NCBI GenBank assembly: GCA_937927725.1
Contig: CALBSE010000014.1
Coordinates: 1-33,978, forward strand
DNA length: 33,978 nt
Direction: 5' to 3'
Source of the DNA: an uncultured Actinomycetes bacterium
Lineage (GTDB): Bacteria; Actinomycetota; Acidimicrobiia; Acidimicrobiales; Acidimicrobilacustridaceae
Made by a program: the position numbers and the translations under genes. This document shows positions 1-8,135 of this stretch, in pieces. Every line of letters starts with the position of its first letter. Within the stretch, counting starts at the first letter, position 1. The notes beneath the pieces were generated by a model that was given only the letters and a program-made list of their open reading frames with translations, was not told the origin of the DNA and did no database searches.

Positions 1-975
1 GGTTGGGCGACGACTGCTTCCGGCACGGTCGCGTTTGCTGATTCCGCCACGTACAACACGGCGGGCAATGTGACGTTGTATGCAGTGTGGACGGCGGTGA
101 ACTACACGGTCACGTTCAATGCCAACGGCGGTACGGGAACGATGGCGAACCAGACGTTTACGGTTGCTGGTGCGGCGTTAACGAAGAATACGTTTACGCG
201 CACTGGTTACACCTTTGCTGGATGGTCTTCGACCGCAGCTGGATCGGTGACGTTTGCTGATGCGGCGACGTACAACACGGCGGGCAATGTGACGTTGTAT
301 GCGGTGTGGACGGCGGTCAATTACACCGTGACCTTTAATGCCAATGGTGGTGCGGGCACGATGTCGGCGATGACGTTCACCGTGGCTGGTAAAGCTCTTA
401 CAGCCAATGCGTTTACGCGTACTGGTTATACGTTTGCTGGTTGGTCAACGACGGCAACGGGCACGGTCGCGTTTGCGAACAATGCGAACTACAACACTGC
501 GGGCAATGTGACGTTGTATGCGGTGTGGACGGCGGTGAACTACACGGTCACGTTCAATGCCAATGGCGGCACGGGCACGATGGCAAACCAGACGTTTACC
601 GTTGCTGGTGCGGCGTTGACGAAGAACACGTTGACGAGGGCGGGTTACACATTCTCAGGCTGGGCCACGACCGCGACGGGCTCGGTGGCGTTTGCCGATG
701 CAGCGACGTACAACACGGCGGGCAATGTGACGTTGTATGCGGTGTGGACACCGGTGACGTACACGGTCACGTTCAATGCCAACGGCGGCACCGGAACGAT
801 GGCCGCAATGACCTTTACGGTGACTGGTCGAGCGCTGACGAAAAATACCTTCACTCGAACCGGTAAGACATTCGGCGGATGGGCAACAACGGCGGCGGGA
901 ACGACCGTTGCCTACGCCGATATGGCCACTATCAACACTGCTGGAAACATCACGCTCTACGCGATCTGGAAATAG
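1..975 (+). CDS. InlB B-repeat (Listeria-Bacteroides repeat) surface protein, 3' part
   Basis: The frame is open from base 1 to the TAG at 973-975, so the 5' end lies outside the window. What is visible is only repeats: a 33-codon remnant, then four full units of exactly 73 codons. Each unit has the pattern YTVTFNANGG-x-GTM, then GYTFAGW, then a closing TLYAVW, which is the signature of the InlB B-repeat/Flg_new family. These small beta domains occur in secreted or surface-attached proteins. There is no C-terminal membrane segment or sorting signal: the protein stops right after the last TLYAIWK. The last unit is the most divergent, as is usual for the terminal unit of a tandem array. The protein is presumably exported, but the signal peptide would be upstream. 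Function beyond a stalk or adhesin role cannot be told. Confidence 0.85.
   Translation, partial: GWATTASGTVAFADSATYNTAGNVTLYAVWTAVNYTVTFNANGGTGTMANQTFTVAGAALTKNTFTRTGYTFAGWSSTAAGSVTFADAATYNTAGNVTLYAVWTAVNYTVTFNANGGAGTMSAMTFTVAGKALTANAFTRTGYTFAGWSTTATGTVAFANNANYNTAGNVTLYAVWTAVNYTVTFNANGGTGTMANQTFTVAGAALTKNTLTRAGYTFSGWATTATGSVAFADAATYNTAGNVTLYAVWTPVTYTVTFNANGGTGTMAAMTFTVTGRALTKNTFTRTGKTFGGWATTAAGTTVAYADMATINTAGNITLYAIWK
100..975 (+). repeat. Four tandem 219-bp coding repeats
   Basis: Units begin at 100, 319, 538 and 757, each exactly 219 bp (73 codons), with a partial unit at 1-99. Units 1 and 3 are nearly identical at the DNA level (both carry the MANQTFTVAGAALTKNT segment), while unit 2 and unit 4 share other variants. 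This points to recent duplication or gene conversion within the array. Confidence 0.9.
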
Positions 976-1011
976 TCCGTTCAACCTGAGGTCCTCTCTA
1001 GGCTGTCGGGC

Positions 1012-1428
1012 ATGACCGCGACCAATGACCTTCGCGTTACGGCCTCGGTGGTGATCCCCGGTCATGAGTTGGCCTGGTCCTTCGGGCCGAGTGGAGGACC
1101 GGGCGGTCAGCACGCAAACCGGGCCCACACCCGCGCCGAGGTCCGCTTCGATGTTGAGGCATCGGCCGCGTTGTCGCAGTATCAGCGTCAACGCATCATC
1201 GATCGCCTTGGTTCGGTCGTTACGGTGTCGGCCGACGATGAACGTTCGCAGTTGCGCAATCGCCGGTTGGCCCTTGATCGACTTCGGCAGAAACTGGCCG
1301 GAGCATTGCGGGTGGAAACGCCCCGACGGCCAACGCGGCCTGGTCGGGGAGCAGTAGAGCGTCGCCTCGATGCCAAGCGACGTCAGGCCGCCCGCAAACG
1401 CGATCGCCGTGGCGGTTTCGACGACTGA
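1012..1428 (+). CDS. arfB: Alternative ribosome-rescue factor ArfB (class I release-factor-domain hydrolase)
   Basis: 138 residues, the usual length of the ArfB/YaeJ/ICT1 family. These proteins release nascent chains from ribosomes stalled on truncated mRNA by hydrolysing peptidyl-tRNA with a GGQ motif. The GGQ is visible near residue 32 in the context SGGPGGQHANR, very close to the family consensus. The C-terminus is a strongly basic tail (DAKRRQAARKRDRR), which in ArfB enters the empty mRNA channel. There is no stop-codon recognition domain, which excludes RF1/RF2. The ATG at 1012 gives a normal N-terminus; no strong Shine-Dalgarno is seen. It stands alone, 36 bp after the repeat protein. 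Confidence 0.9.
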   Translation: MTATNDLRVTASVVIPGHELAWSFGPSGGPGGQHANRAHTRAEVRFDVEASAALSQYQRQRIIDRLGSVVTVSADDERSQLRNRRLALDRLRQKLAGALRVETPRRPTRPGRGAVERRLDAKRRQAARKRDRRGGFDD

Positions 1429-1470
1429 GATTCGTGAACGGGCACTTCGTGAAATCAGTAGCCTCACGAC

Positions 1471-2316
1471 GTGCGCTTCGGATTTAAGACTTCACCTCAA
1501 CACACGACCTGGCAAGCAATGCTCGATGTCTGGCAGGCCGCTGACGATATTGACCTCTACGAGTCCGGTTGGAACTTCGATCACTTCTATCCGATTCATT
1601 CCGATAACTCTCACGGTCCGTGTCTCGAGGGGTGGTCAACGCTGACTGCACTCGCTCAGGCCACCAAACGCATTCGTGTGGGTGTGCTCGTGACGGGCCT
1701 TCCATATCGTCACCCTGCGGTGATGGCGAACATGGCAGCGACTGTGGATGTGATTTCGAATGGTCGACTCGAGCTCGGTCTTGGTGCCGGTTGGAACGAT
1801 GAAGAAGCCGATGCGTATGGCATAAGCCTTGGTTCGACGCTTACCGAACGGTTCGACATGTTCGATGAATCACTTGAAGTGATTGTGTCGCTGCTCACAA
1901 ACGAAGTATCGAACTTCAATGGGCAACATTTCACACTGACGAACGCGTACTGCGAACCAAAGCCGATTCAGCGTCCGCATCCGCCGATCTGCATCGGTGG
2001 CGCAGGGCCCAAACGCACTCTTCCCGCCGTAGCTCGGTGGGCGCAGCACTGGAACTTTCCCGGTGGACCAGTGGACTCGTGGAAGGCATCGCGCGATTTG
2101 TTGTGGGCCGAATGCGAACGCATCGGTCGCGATCCATCCGAGATCATGACTTCAACGCATTTGCTTGCCGATGCGAACGATCCCGGAGTCGCTGTTGCGC
2201 AGGCCGAGGCCTACGCCGAAGCTGGTCTCGACATGGGCATCGTGTATCTGCCACCACCTCATTCACCCGCAGTGCTCGAAGCACACGCGGTCGCTCTCCA
2301 GCCGCTGGCTGATTAG
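1471..2316 (+). CDS. LLM-class F420-dependent oxidoreductase
   Basis: 281 residues of the luciferase-like monooxygenase superfamily, F420-using branch (TIM barrel). Supporting segments are LPYRHPAVMANMAATVD, GRLELGLGAGWNDEE, and the CEPKPIQRPHPPICIGG stretch typical of these enzymes. The GTG at 1471 is the only usable start because an in-frame TAG sits at 1459-1461; it gives the expected N-terminus MRFGFKTSPQ. The next LLM gene begins 15 bp downstream, so the two are probably cotranscribed. It is paralogous to the LLM gene at 11315. The substrate cannot be deduced; such enzymes reduce or oxidise diverse small molecules with deazaflavin F420. Confidence 0.88.
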   Translation: MRFGFKTSPQHTTWQAMLDVWQAADDIDLYESGWNFDHFYPIHSDNSHGPCLEGWSTLTALAQATKRIRVGVLVTGLPYRHPAVMANMAATVDVISNGRLELGLGAGWNDEEADAYGISLGSTLTERFDMFDESLEVIVSLLTNEVSNFNGQHFTLTNAYCEPKPIQRPHPPICIGGAGPKRTLPAVARWAQHWNFPGGPVDSWKASRDLLWAECERIGRDPSEIMTSTHLLADANDPGVAVAQAEAYAEAGLDMGIVYLPPPHSPAVLEAHAVALQPLAD

Positions 2317-2331
2317 ACCCTAGGAGTCATC

Positions 2332-3216
2332 ATGGAAATTGGAATCTTTAGTCAGCCGGACACTGTTGACAAAGCCGTCGAACACGCCCGCCTCTTTGCC
2401 GATGCAGGCTTCGGTTCGTATTGGATGCCGCAGATCTTTGGGCTCGACACGCTCACCGCGCTTACCGTCGTTGCGCGCGAGGTTCCAAAGGTTCGCCTCG
2501 GCACCGCAGTGGTTCCCACCTACCCACGGCATCCTGCAATGTTGGCGGCTCAGGCGCGCACGCTGCAGCAGGTTGCCGATGGCCGCTTCACGCTCGGCAT
2601 TGGGCTGTCACATCAAATGGTCATCGAAGGCATGTTCGGCATGACGTTCGAGAAGCCGGTTCGTCACCTTCGTGAATACCTCAGCATTCTTATGCCGCTT
2701 CTCAACGGCGAGGCCGCGGACTTCGATGGCGAGACCTTGCACGGCCATCTCGGCCTTGAGATTCCCGATTCCACGCCAGTCGACACGCTTGTTGCTGCGC
2801 TTGGAACCCAAATGCTGAATGTCACTGCGCGTATGGCGCAGGGAACAGCAACCTGGATGACAGGTCCGACCACAATCGGTTCGCATATCGCACCGACAAT
2901 TAACAAGGCTGCGGCCGAAGCGGGACGGCCCGCACCGCGCATCGTGTGCGCGTTGCCGGTATGCGTCACCGACGACGAAGCCGGTGCACGTGCAACTGCC
3001 GCCGAGCAGTTCCTTGTCTACGGCTTCCTTCCCTCCTATCGAGCAATGCTCGACCGTGAAGGCGTGGAAGGTCCGGCGGATGTTGCACTCGTGGGTGATG
3101 CAGCAACCGTGCGCGCTGGTATCGAGAAGATCTTCGAAGCTGGCGCTACCGAGTTTGTTGCGGTGCCTTACGACAACCGCGACGCGACACTCGAAATGCT
3201 CGCTGGCCTTTTGTAG
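2332..3216 (+). CDS. LLM-class F420-dependent oxidoreductase, second subfamily
   Basis: 294 residues. Features of the F420-dependent LLM family include TAVVPTYPRHPAMLAAQA, then ADGRFTLGIGLSHQ, then RHLREYLSILMPLL. It differs from its upstream neighbour in the loop after the glycine-rich segment (IGLSHQ instead of LGAGWN), so the two are distinct subfamilies and not a recent duplication. The ATG at 2332 has a good ribosome-binding site (AGGAG at 2321-2325). It lies 15 bp after the first LLM gene, probably the same transcript, and ends at a hairpin facing the convergent sulfatase gene. Substrate unknown. Confidence 0.88.
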   Translation: MEIGIFSQPDTVDKAVEHARLFADAGFGSYWMPQIFGLDTLTALTVVAREVPKVRLGTAVVPTYPRHPAMLAAQARTLQQVADGRFTLGIGLSHQMVIEGMFGMTFEKPVRHLREYLSILMPLLNGEAADFDGETLHGHLGLEIPDSTPVDTLVAALGTQMLNVTARMAQGTATWMTGPTTIGSHIAPTINKAAAEAGRPAPRIVCALPVCVTDDEAGARATAAEQFLVYGFLPSYRAMLDREGVEGPADVALVGDAATVRAGIEKIFEAGATEFVAVPYDNRDATLEMLAGLL

Positions 3217-3227
3217 TCAGCGAGCAT
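3196..3227. terminator. Hairpin between convergent genes
   Basis: A perfect 10-bp inverted repeat (atgctcgctg at 3196-3205 and its complement at 3218-3227) encloses a 12-base loop containing the TAG stop of the LLM gene. It sits between two converging genes and could stop transcription from both sides. No clear T tract follows, so factor-independent termination is not certain. Confidence 0.5.
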
Positions 3228-3237
3228 CAACGCGTGA

Positions 3238-4782
3238 TCAGACGGGCGCTTCGGCGTGCCGGAACTCGCGCGGCTCAACAAAATTGGCAGCGAGATCTAC
3301 GAGCAGTTCGTCGCGCAACGCACGACGTTCGGGATCGTCCCACAAATTGACTTGTTGCAACGGATCGAGAACGAGGTCGTACAACTCGCCCTCGGTGCCG
3401 TCGTGCACGGTGCCGGGCTGATAGGTCGTGCAGACAAAGTTGTCGCGCATGATCGTGCGCAGATGAATCTCGGTTCCGTCAGGCTGACGGCTGTCCCATT
3501 CAGTGGTCACTCGCTCGAAGCCACGAGCAACTGCATCGGCGTCGTCGAGAGGCAGGGCACGACCTTCCATCCATTCGGGAGGTTGGAGGCCGGCAATGGT
3601 GCAGAAGGTCGGGGCAAGATCAAGAAGGCCGACGGGCTTTGAAACACGCGCTGTGGCATCAATGCCGCCACCGGCAGAAGGCGCCGGGCGCCAAATAAGC
3701 GGAATTCGCATGAGCGAATCGACGTGGTACGGGCCTTTGAAGAGGAACCCGAAGTCGCCCTGGAACTCGCCATGGTCGGTGGTGAAAACGATGTCGAGGT
3801 CGTCGCTCCAGCCCTTGGCATCGATCGCCGCAAGCACCCGGCCGATGGCTTCGTCGATGAGTTCGTTTTCGATGTGGGCCATCGCGTTGACTTCGCGAAT
3901 CTGGTCGGCGGTAAGTGTTGCCGGAACCCACTTGCCGGGAGCTTCGTAATTGCTGACGAGCTTTCCGTCGTACCAAAGGCGCCAGTGGCGTGGTTTGGCA
4001 TCGATGATTGCTTCGCGTTCGTCTTGATTCTGCGGATAGCCGACAGGAAGGTCGAGTTCTCGCCAATTAACGCGATGCAATTCCGATTCCGGCGGATCCC
4101 ACGGGTGGTGCGGATCGGGGAAGCTCATCCAACAGAACCAGTCGTCGTTACTGTTCAGACCGTCGAGCCATGAGATGGTGCGGTCGGCAACCCAATCGGT
4201 GTGATACCAATCGCGCGGAACGGCGTTGTGTTTGATTTGCGGAGCGCCTGTGTCGCCACCGGGAACATCGCTAACTTCAAGATCACCGTCGAGTACCTGA
4301 AAGAACATGCCGATTGCTTCGGGATGGTTTTGTCGAATCCAGCGCGAGTAATGCGTGAACCCTGCAGCGCCGTGCGTTGCGAGTTCCATGTGATCGAACC
4401 CGCGGTGTCCTTCGGTTGTGCCGGCAAAACCTTGACGATTCTCTTCAAAGCGCAGGAACGGGTCGAGCAGTGGCTCGAAATGGCTCTTTCCAATAAGCGC
4501 TGTGCGGTAGCCCGCGTCGCGCAGCACCGCAGCAACACTCGGCGATTCAACGGGAAGGGGAACGCCATTCATCCACACGCCATGGGTACCAATGTTCTGT
4601 CCCGTAACCATGGTGGCGCGAGACGGCATGCAAACAACGTTTTGTGGCTGGGCACGGTCGTAGGAAATTCCGTTGGCCGCAAACGAATCAATGTTCGGTG
4701 TGCGCGCAACTGCGCCACCGTTAGCGCCGATTGCGTCGTAACGCATTTGGTCGGTGGTGATGAAAAGAATTTTGCGACCCAT
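3238..4782 (-). CDS. Sulfatase / arylsulfatase A family hydrolase
   Basis: 514 residues, normal for the family. The N-terminus carries the metal-binding stretch ITTDQMRYD (Asp11) and the sulfatase signature C-M-P-S-R at Cys51-Arg55; Cys51 would be converted to the catalytic formylglycine by a maturase encoded elsewhere. A second metal-site motif, TTDHGE, follows in the C-terminal half of the alkaline-phosphatase-like fold. No signal peptide is visible, so it appears cytoplasmic. The start ATG overlaps the stop of the SRPBCC gene by one base (TGATG), implying translational coupling. The exact sulfate or phosphonate ester substrate is unknown; choline-sulfatase-like and generic arylsulfatase roles are both possible. 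Confidence 0.9.
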   Translation of the reverse strand: MGRKILFITTDQMRYDAIGANGGAVARTPNIDSFAANGISYDRAQPQNVVCMPSRATMVTGQNIGTHGVWMNGVPLPVESPSVAAVLRDAGYRTALIGKSHFEPLLDPFLRFEENRQGFAGTTEGHRGFDHMELATHGAAGFTHYSRWIRQNHPEAIGMFFQVLDGDLEVSDVPGGDTGAPQIKHNAVPRDWYHTDWVADRTISWLDGLNSNDDWFCWMSFPDPHHPWDPPESELHRVNWRELDLPVGYPQNQDEREAIIDAKPRHWRLWYDGKLVSNYEAPGKWVPATLTADQIREVNAMAHIENELIDEAIGRVLAAIDAKGWSDDLDIVFTTDHGEFQGDFGFLFKGPYHVDSLMRIPLIWRPAPSAGGGIDATARVSKPVGLLDLAPTFCTIAGLQPPEWMEGRALPLDDADAVARGFERVTTEWDSRQPDGTEIHLRTIMRDNFVCTTYQPGTVHDGTEGELYDLVLDPLQQVNLWDDPERRALRDELLVDLAANFVEPREFRHAEAPV

Positions 4783-5189
4783 CAGCGTTCGTCCTCTGTG
4801 TGGTCATTGAGCATGCGAGCAAGGTTTTGAATTCCCTCGGAGATGACGCCGTCGAGAACGAAGGCCATCGGGTCGGGAGAGATTTCGGTGGAGTACAGAA
4901 GGAGGCAGCCGGGTTCGCCATCTTCGATGACGTCCATCGTGCCGAGGTGGTACTTCACCGGAAGTGGGCCGGTGATGCGGTACTGGAAACGGCGCATGCG
5001 ATTGTCGAGCGTGACGATTTCTTCGAACACCGGCAGGCCCGCGGCCAACGTGAGTGTGCGGATGTTGTCTTCAACCGTCACGGCGGTGACGCCCGGGAAC
5101 CACTGCACGATGCGAGTCGGATCGCCTACGACCTTCCAAACGTCATCGGCGTTTCGGTGGACTCTGGCATGTGATCTGATGGTGGCCAT
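4782..5189 (-). CDS. SRPBCC (START-like/polyketide cyclase) family protein
   Basis: 135 residues. The beginning, RSHARVHRNADDVWKVVGDPTRIVQWFPGV, is the classic SRPBCC start: a beta strand, then the helix with the 'vW.vvgd...i..W.pgv' pattern, then strands leading to the long C-terminal helix. These helix-grip folds bind hydrophobic ligands. Start ATG at 5189 has a CGGAG ribosome-binding site five bases away. It is the first gene of a two-gene operon with the sulfatase, overlapping it by one base, so it may bind or present a related substrate, but that is only inference from position. Confidence 0.8.
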   Translation of the reverse strand: MATIRSHARVHRNADDVWKVVGDPTRIVQWFPGVTAVTVEDNIRTLTLAAGLPVFEEIVTLDNRMRRFQYRITGPLPVKYHLGTMDVIEDGEPGCLLLYSTEISPDPMAFVLDGVISEGIQNLARMLNDHTEDER

Positions 5190-5243
5190 CGAAACTCCGG
5201 GGCAGGAAAGTGTTCAGACTACCGTCAATTAAAGTGACAATTC

Positions 5244-5960
5244 ATGTCTTGGCCTGACCGTCTGCGCGTGCAGTCTCGTTCCATCGCGACAACGGTGATC
5301 AACGCCGCCTGGACTCGCATTCGCCTTGCTGGTGCGATCAACTCCGAGCATCCACTGGCGCGCCGCTACGGCTCAATGGGTCGCGGCAGTTACGTCGCGT
5401 TCCCTCAGGGGGATTGCTACAACGCCCACGCCATTCGCCTTGGCGAGGACTGTTTCATCGGTGCCGGCACGACGCTGGCCGTCGGAATGCCCACCGAGAC
5501 CTATCCGGCGGATTCGCCTCCGGTGATTGAAATCGGTGATCGCACCACAGTGGGCAAGGACTGCTGGTTCGTGGCTCGGCATTCGATCGTGCTCGAGGCC
5601 GATGTCACGATTGCGCCCAACGTGTATTTCACTGACCACAACCACACCTACGCCGATCCGTGGTTGCCAGTGGGCAAACAGGTGCTTCAAGGTTTTTCGG
5701 TTCGCGTTGGTGCAGGCACATGGATCGGCACGAACGTTGTGGTGCTGCCAGGCGCCAACATTGGTCGTAATTGTGCGGTTGCAGCGGGTGCAGTTGTGCG
5801 CGGCGACATTCCCGATCACAGCGTTGTCGTTGGTGTGCCCGGTCGTGTCGTTCGCCGTTGGATCGATGGTGAAGGTTGGGTGCCGCCGCTCACAAACGAA
5901 GTTGTGGTTGTTGAAGGTTGGCCGGTAGGTGTTCGGCCTACCGACGAACCCAGCGCCTAA
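5244..5960 (+). CDS. Left-handed beta-helix (hexapeptide repeat) acyltransferase
   Basis: 238 residues. Hexapeptide repeats run from about residue 60 to 205: IRLGEDCFIGAGT, IGDRTTVGKDCW, ADVTIAPNVYFTDHNH, VRVGAGTWIGTNVVVLPGANIG, and the closing AAGAVVRGDIPDHSVVVGVPGRVVR. The latter is the standard end of WbbJ/NodL/LacA-type O-acetyltransferases. The TDHNH segment holds the likely catalytic histidine. The N-terminal 45 residues are a helical, moderately hydrophobic region. It is divergent from the SRPBCC/sulfatase pair with 54 bp between the starts. Acceptor unknown; sugars or surface polysaccharides are typical. Confidence 0.87.
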   Translation: MSWPDRLRVQSRSIATTVINAAWTRIRLAGAINSEHPLARRYGSMGRGSYVAFPQGDCYNAHAIRLGEDCFIGAGTTLAVGMPTETYPADSPPVIEIGDRTTVGKDCWFVARHSIVLEADVTIAPNVYFTDHNHTYADPWLPVGKQVLQGFSVRVGAGTWIGTNVVVLPGANIGRNCAVAAGAVVRGDIPDHSVVVGVPGRVVRRWIDGEGWVPPLTNEVVVVEGWPVGVRPTDEPSA

Positions 5961-5966
5961 CAACGA

Positions 5967-6818
5967 CTAGCGCATACGACCGGTCTTGGACTTCGGCGTG
6001 AACGCGCCAGCGAGTTCGTCATGGGTAAACACATCGCCGAGTGGAAGACCGACGGCGAAGCGATACAACGCGGTGCGATAGATCGCGCCGAGTGCTGACA
6101 TAAGGCATCCGATTACGACGATCCAGAGAAGCAACAACGGAATGCCGGCAACGGGAATAGCGAAACTCAGGGCGCCAAAAAGCACGAGGCCGGGAAGCAT
6201 GAGTAGGAAGCCGATGAGGCCGATGCCGGCTTGCGCAAACAGGTTCTCGCCCCATGTTGTCTTCAGGAGATTCGCTGATTTTTTGATGGCGACGATTGGT
6301 CCGACGCCCTCGACAACGATGATCGGAAGAACGAGCCAGGTGATGACGTTCCATGCCGCGCCGAGAAGGCCAGCAGCGACGTCGCCCAAGATGCCGGAGT
6401 TCTCGCGAATCCCTTGGAGCACAACACCAACGGTCGAGTTGATGGCCGACCAACCAAGAATTGATGGTATGCGACTGGTTGCTTTCGAAAATGCCTGACC
6501 CATCGTGAAACTGCCACCGTCGAGTCTTTCGTTGGCCGCAGCAATAAGCGTTGCGGCAAATAGCTGAGCAACTAGCCCGATGATGAAAAGCCCGACAATG
6601 CCAACTGCCCACGAAGCAGGTGTCATCGCGAAATCGTCCTGTCCGGGTGCGGGGTTGGAAATGAAGTCGGCGGTGAGGACGACGCCGCCTCCAACAGCCA
6701 CGGCGATCACGCTGCACGTCAGAGCAGACACGGCTGGAATGGCCGCGAGTTTCTTCTCGCTCTTTAGGACACCGAAACTGGCACCAGCGAGTGCCTTGCT
6801 ATTCGCGAATTTTCCCAT
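5967..6818 (-). CDS. DUF6159-like multispanning membrane protein
   Basis: 283 residues with about five to six hydrophobic segments (around residues 25-50, 68-95, 120-150, 155-175, 190-245). It starts with MGKFANSKALAGASFGVLKSE and contains the ENLFAQAGIGLIGFLLMLPG segment, the pattern I associate with the uncharacterised DUF6159 family. No enzymatic motif is visible. The C-terminus is short, basic and cytoplasmic (PKSKTGRMR). It ends six bases from the convergent acyltransferase gene. It follows the phosphatase gene on the same strand with 26 bp between them and may share its transcript. Function unknown. Confidence 0.75.
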   Translation of the reverse strand: MGKFANSKALAGASFGVLKSEKKLAAIPAVSALTCSVIAVAVGGGVVLTADFISNPAPGQDDFAMTPASWAVGIVGLFIIGLVAQLFAATLIAAANERLDGGSFTMGQAFSKATSRIPSILGWSAINSTVGVVLQGIRENSGILGDVAAGLLGAAWNVITWLVLPIIVVEGVGPIVAIKKSANLLKTTWGENLFAQAGIGLIGFLLMLPGLVLFGALSFAIPVAGIPLLLLWIVVIGCLMSALGAIYRTALYRFAVGLPLGDVFTHDELAGAFTPKSKTGRMR

Positions 6819-6844
6819 GTGCAGAGACTAGGGGAGGCGGAGAA

Positions 6845-7432
6845 TCAGGGTTCGTTGAGCGGATCGATGTCAACGATTTCGCCGTGGGCTCCGTCGGGAA
6901 GAAGAAGGGCTGCGGTTGCCGCACACAGAACATCCAACTTGTCGGCAGTCTTTGCATAGACCTCGAGGCCTTCGCCAACAGGGTCGGCGATGTCGTCGGC
7001 GGCGATTCCTGCAGGACGTCCCTTCGGGCGCAGCGCAGCAACAGCGGCGCACCAGTCCCGAACGGATTGTCCGGGCTGGCGGGGGCCAACCTTGCTGCCA
7101 AGTCGAACGATTTCACCCATCACGAAGGTCCGTTCGATCGCCGCGCGGTCGTGAATGATGACCCCATGGACATGATCGCGAGTCATCCCGATGATGAGGT
7201 CCGCTTCGGCGACGTCGTCGCCTTTGATGCGACGACTTTCGTGGGCAGACAGGTCGAGGCCGCGAGCAGCGAGCGTTTCGACAGCGTGGTTTGTTGCGGG
7301 TCCGCCCCAACCGAGCGTTCCGGCGGAATGAACGCGCGCGTCCATTCCGCGAAGCGCGAGGTGATTCGCGAGAAGTCCCATCGCCATCGGCGATCGACAG
7401 GTATTACCGGAGCAGATGATCAAGATTTCGAT
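6845..7432 (-). CDS. Low-molecular-weight protein-tyrosine phosphatase family protein (possible ATC start)
   Basis: The P-loop C-S-G-N-T-C-R-S-P is the CX5R active site of low-molecular-weight tyrosine phosphatases. Later HSAGTLGWGG, the ADLIIGMTRDHV helix and ADPVGEG (general-acid Asp before Pro) complete the family pattern. The start is unusual. An in-frame TAG at 7442-7444 leaves no ATG or GTG before the P-loop. TTG at 7421-7423 would begin only three residues before the catalytic Cys and truncate the first beta strand. ATC at 7430-7432 is preceded by AGGA with a seven-base spacer and would give M-E-I-L-I-I-C, the normal family N-terminus. I annotate from the ATC; the conservative alternative is 6845..7423. 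Arsenate reductase or wall-teichoic-like phosphatase roles cannot be separated. Confidence 0.8.
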   Translation of the reverse strand: MEILIICSGNTCRSPMAMGLLANHLALRGMDARVHSAGTLGWGGPATNHAVETLAARGLDLSAHESRRIKGDDVAEADLIIGMTRDHVHGVIIHDRAAIERTFVMGEIVRLGSKVGPRQPGQSVRDWCAAVAALRPKGRPAGIAADDIADPVGEGLEVYAKTADKLDVLCAATAALLLPDGAHGEIVDIDPLNEP

Positions 7433-7457
7433 GGGGTGATCCTAGAAGGCGGCGGAG

Positions 7458-8069
7458 CTATGCCAATTCAGACTGCTCGTCGAAGACGCATCGCCATGAT
7501 GAACGAAGCGATCCGCTCGCAGCCGTGATCGTGTCGATCATGCCGGTGGCTGCGTCTCCATGGTCGAGCAGAACCAATGGTTCATTGTCGTCACTGTCAA
7601 TCACGCGCAAAGTGACGTCAGATTCGAGCGGCGATCCCGTTGAGACGAGTTTCGAGATGTGCTTTTGAAGTCCAACGGCTAACTGGTCATCGTTGAGTTG
7701 AAAAAGATTGAGAAGTGGCGTGCTTGCGGGTGGCCACCACGCAGAAGGAAGGACGGCAAGTACCTCACAGTCGCGTCGTTCGACGCGGATGTTCCCACGA
7801 AGGAAATCGGGAAGTCCGCCCGAAGATGTTGTGTGCGCTAGATAGGCGTCGCTCTTCAGTACGGCGAGGGAATCAAGGTCGTACATCGTGAGGTACTGCG
7901 GTGGGTGGTCTTCCCTTCCGCCACTGACCCACTCGAACCGTCGTGCACGTCGGAACCCGGGAAGAACAAGTTGCTCTCGGTGGTGATCGTCGCACCACGA
8001 AGAGAACTGCTGATGCAGCTCAGACGGAAGCCATGTTGCAAGGTAGAGGACGGCAGTGGGAGCGGACAC
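7458..8069 (-). CDS. Conserved hypothetical protein with possible dimeric alpha/beta-barrel halves
   Basis: 203 residues, not confidently recognised. The first half (LYLATWLPSELHQQFSSWCDDHHREQ, later FRRARRFEW and QYLTMYDLDSL) resembles the ferredoxin-like alpha+beta fold of EthD/DUF4286-type proteins, in which two short domains pair to form a small barrel. The second half begins around ERRDCEVLAVLPS and may be a second, diverged copy. No catalytic motif can be named. GTG at 8069 is used as start without a strong ribosome-binding site. It lies upstream of the phosphatase on the same strand and is divergent from the SDR-like gene at 8136. Confidence 0.6.
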   Translation of the reverse strand: MSAPTAVLYLATWLPSELHQQFSSWCDDHHREQLVLPGFRRARRFEWVSGGREDHPPQYLTMYDLDSLAVLKSDAYLAHTTSSGGLPDFLRGNIRVERRDCEVLAVLPSAWWPPASTPLLNLFQLNDDQLAVGLQKHISKLVSTGSPLESDVTLRVIDSDDNEPLVLLDHGDAATGMIDTITAASGSLRSSWRCVFDEQSELA

Positions 8070-8135
8070 GTGGTGAGGTTATCGGTGCTCTCGTAACCGA
8101 TCAGCGAAGTAGCGTTGCCCCTCGGGAGGATCGTT

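Noticed and set aside
655..1467. Long minus-strand open frame of 270 codons opposite the repeat protein and arfB
   Set aside because: It spans two clear genes on the other strand, has no recognisable domain and reflects the codon bias of the repeats.
4201..4830. Plus-strand open frame of 209 codons inside the sulfatase gene
   Set aside because: The minus-strand sulfatase has catalytic motifs throughout; the antisense frame has none.
6791..7528. Plus-strand open frame of 245 codons opposite the phosphatase gene
   Set aside because: The minus strand carries the CX5R phosphatase; the plus frame is low in hydrophobic patterning and has no motif.
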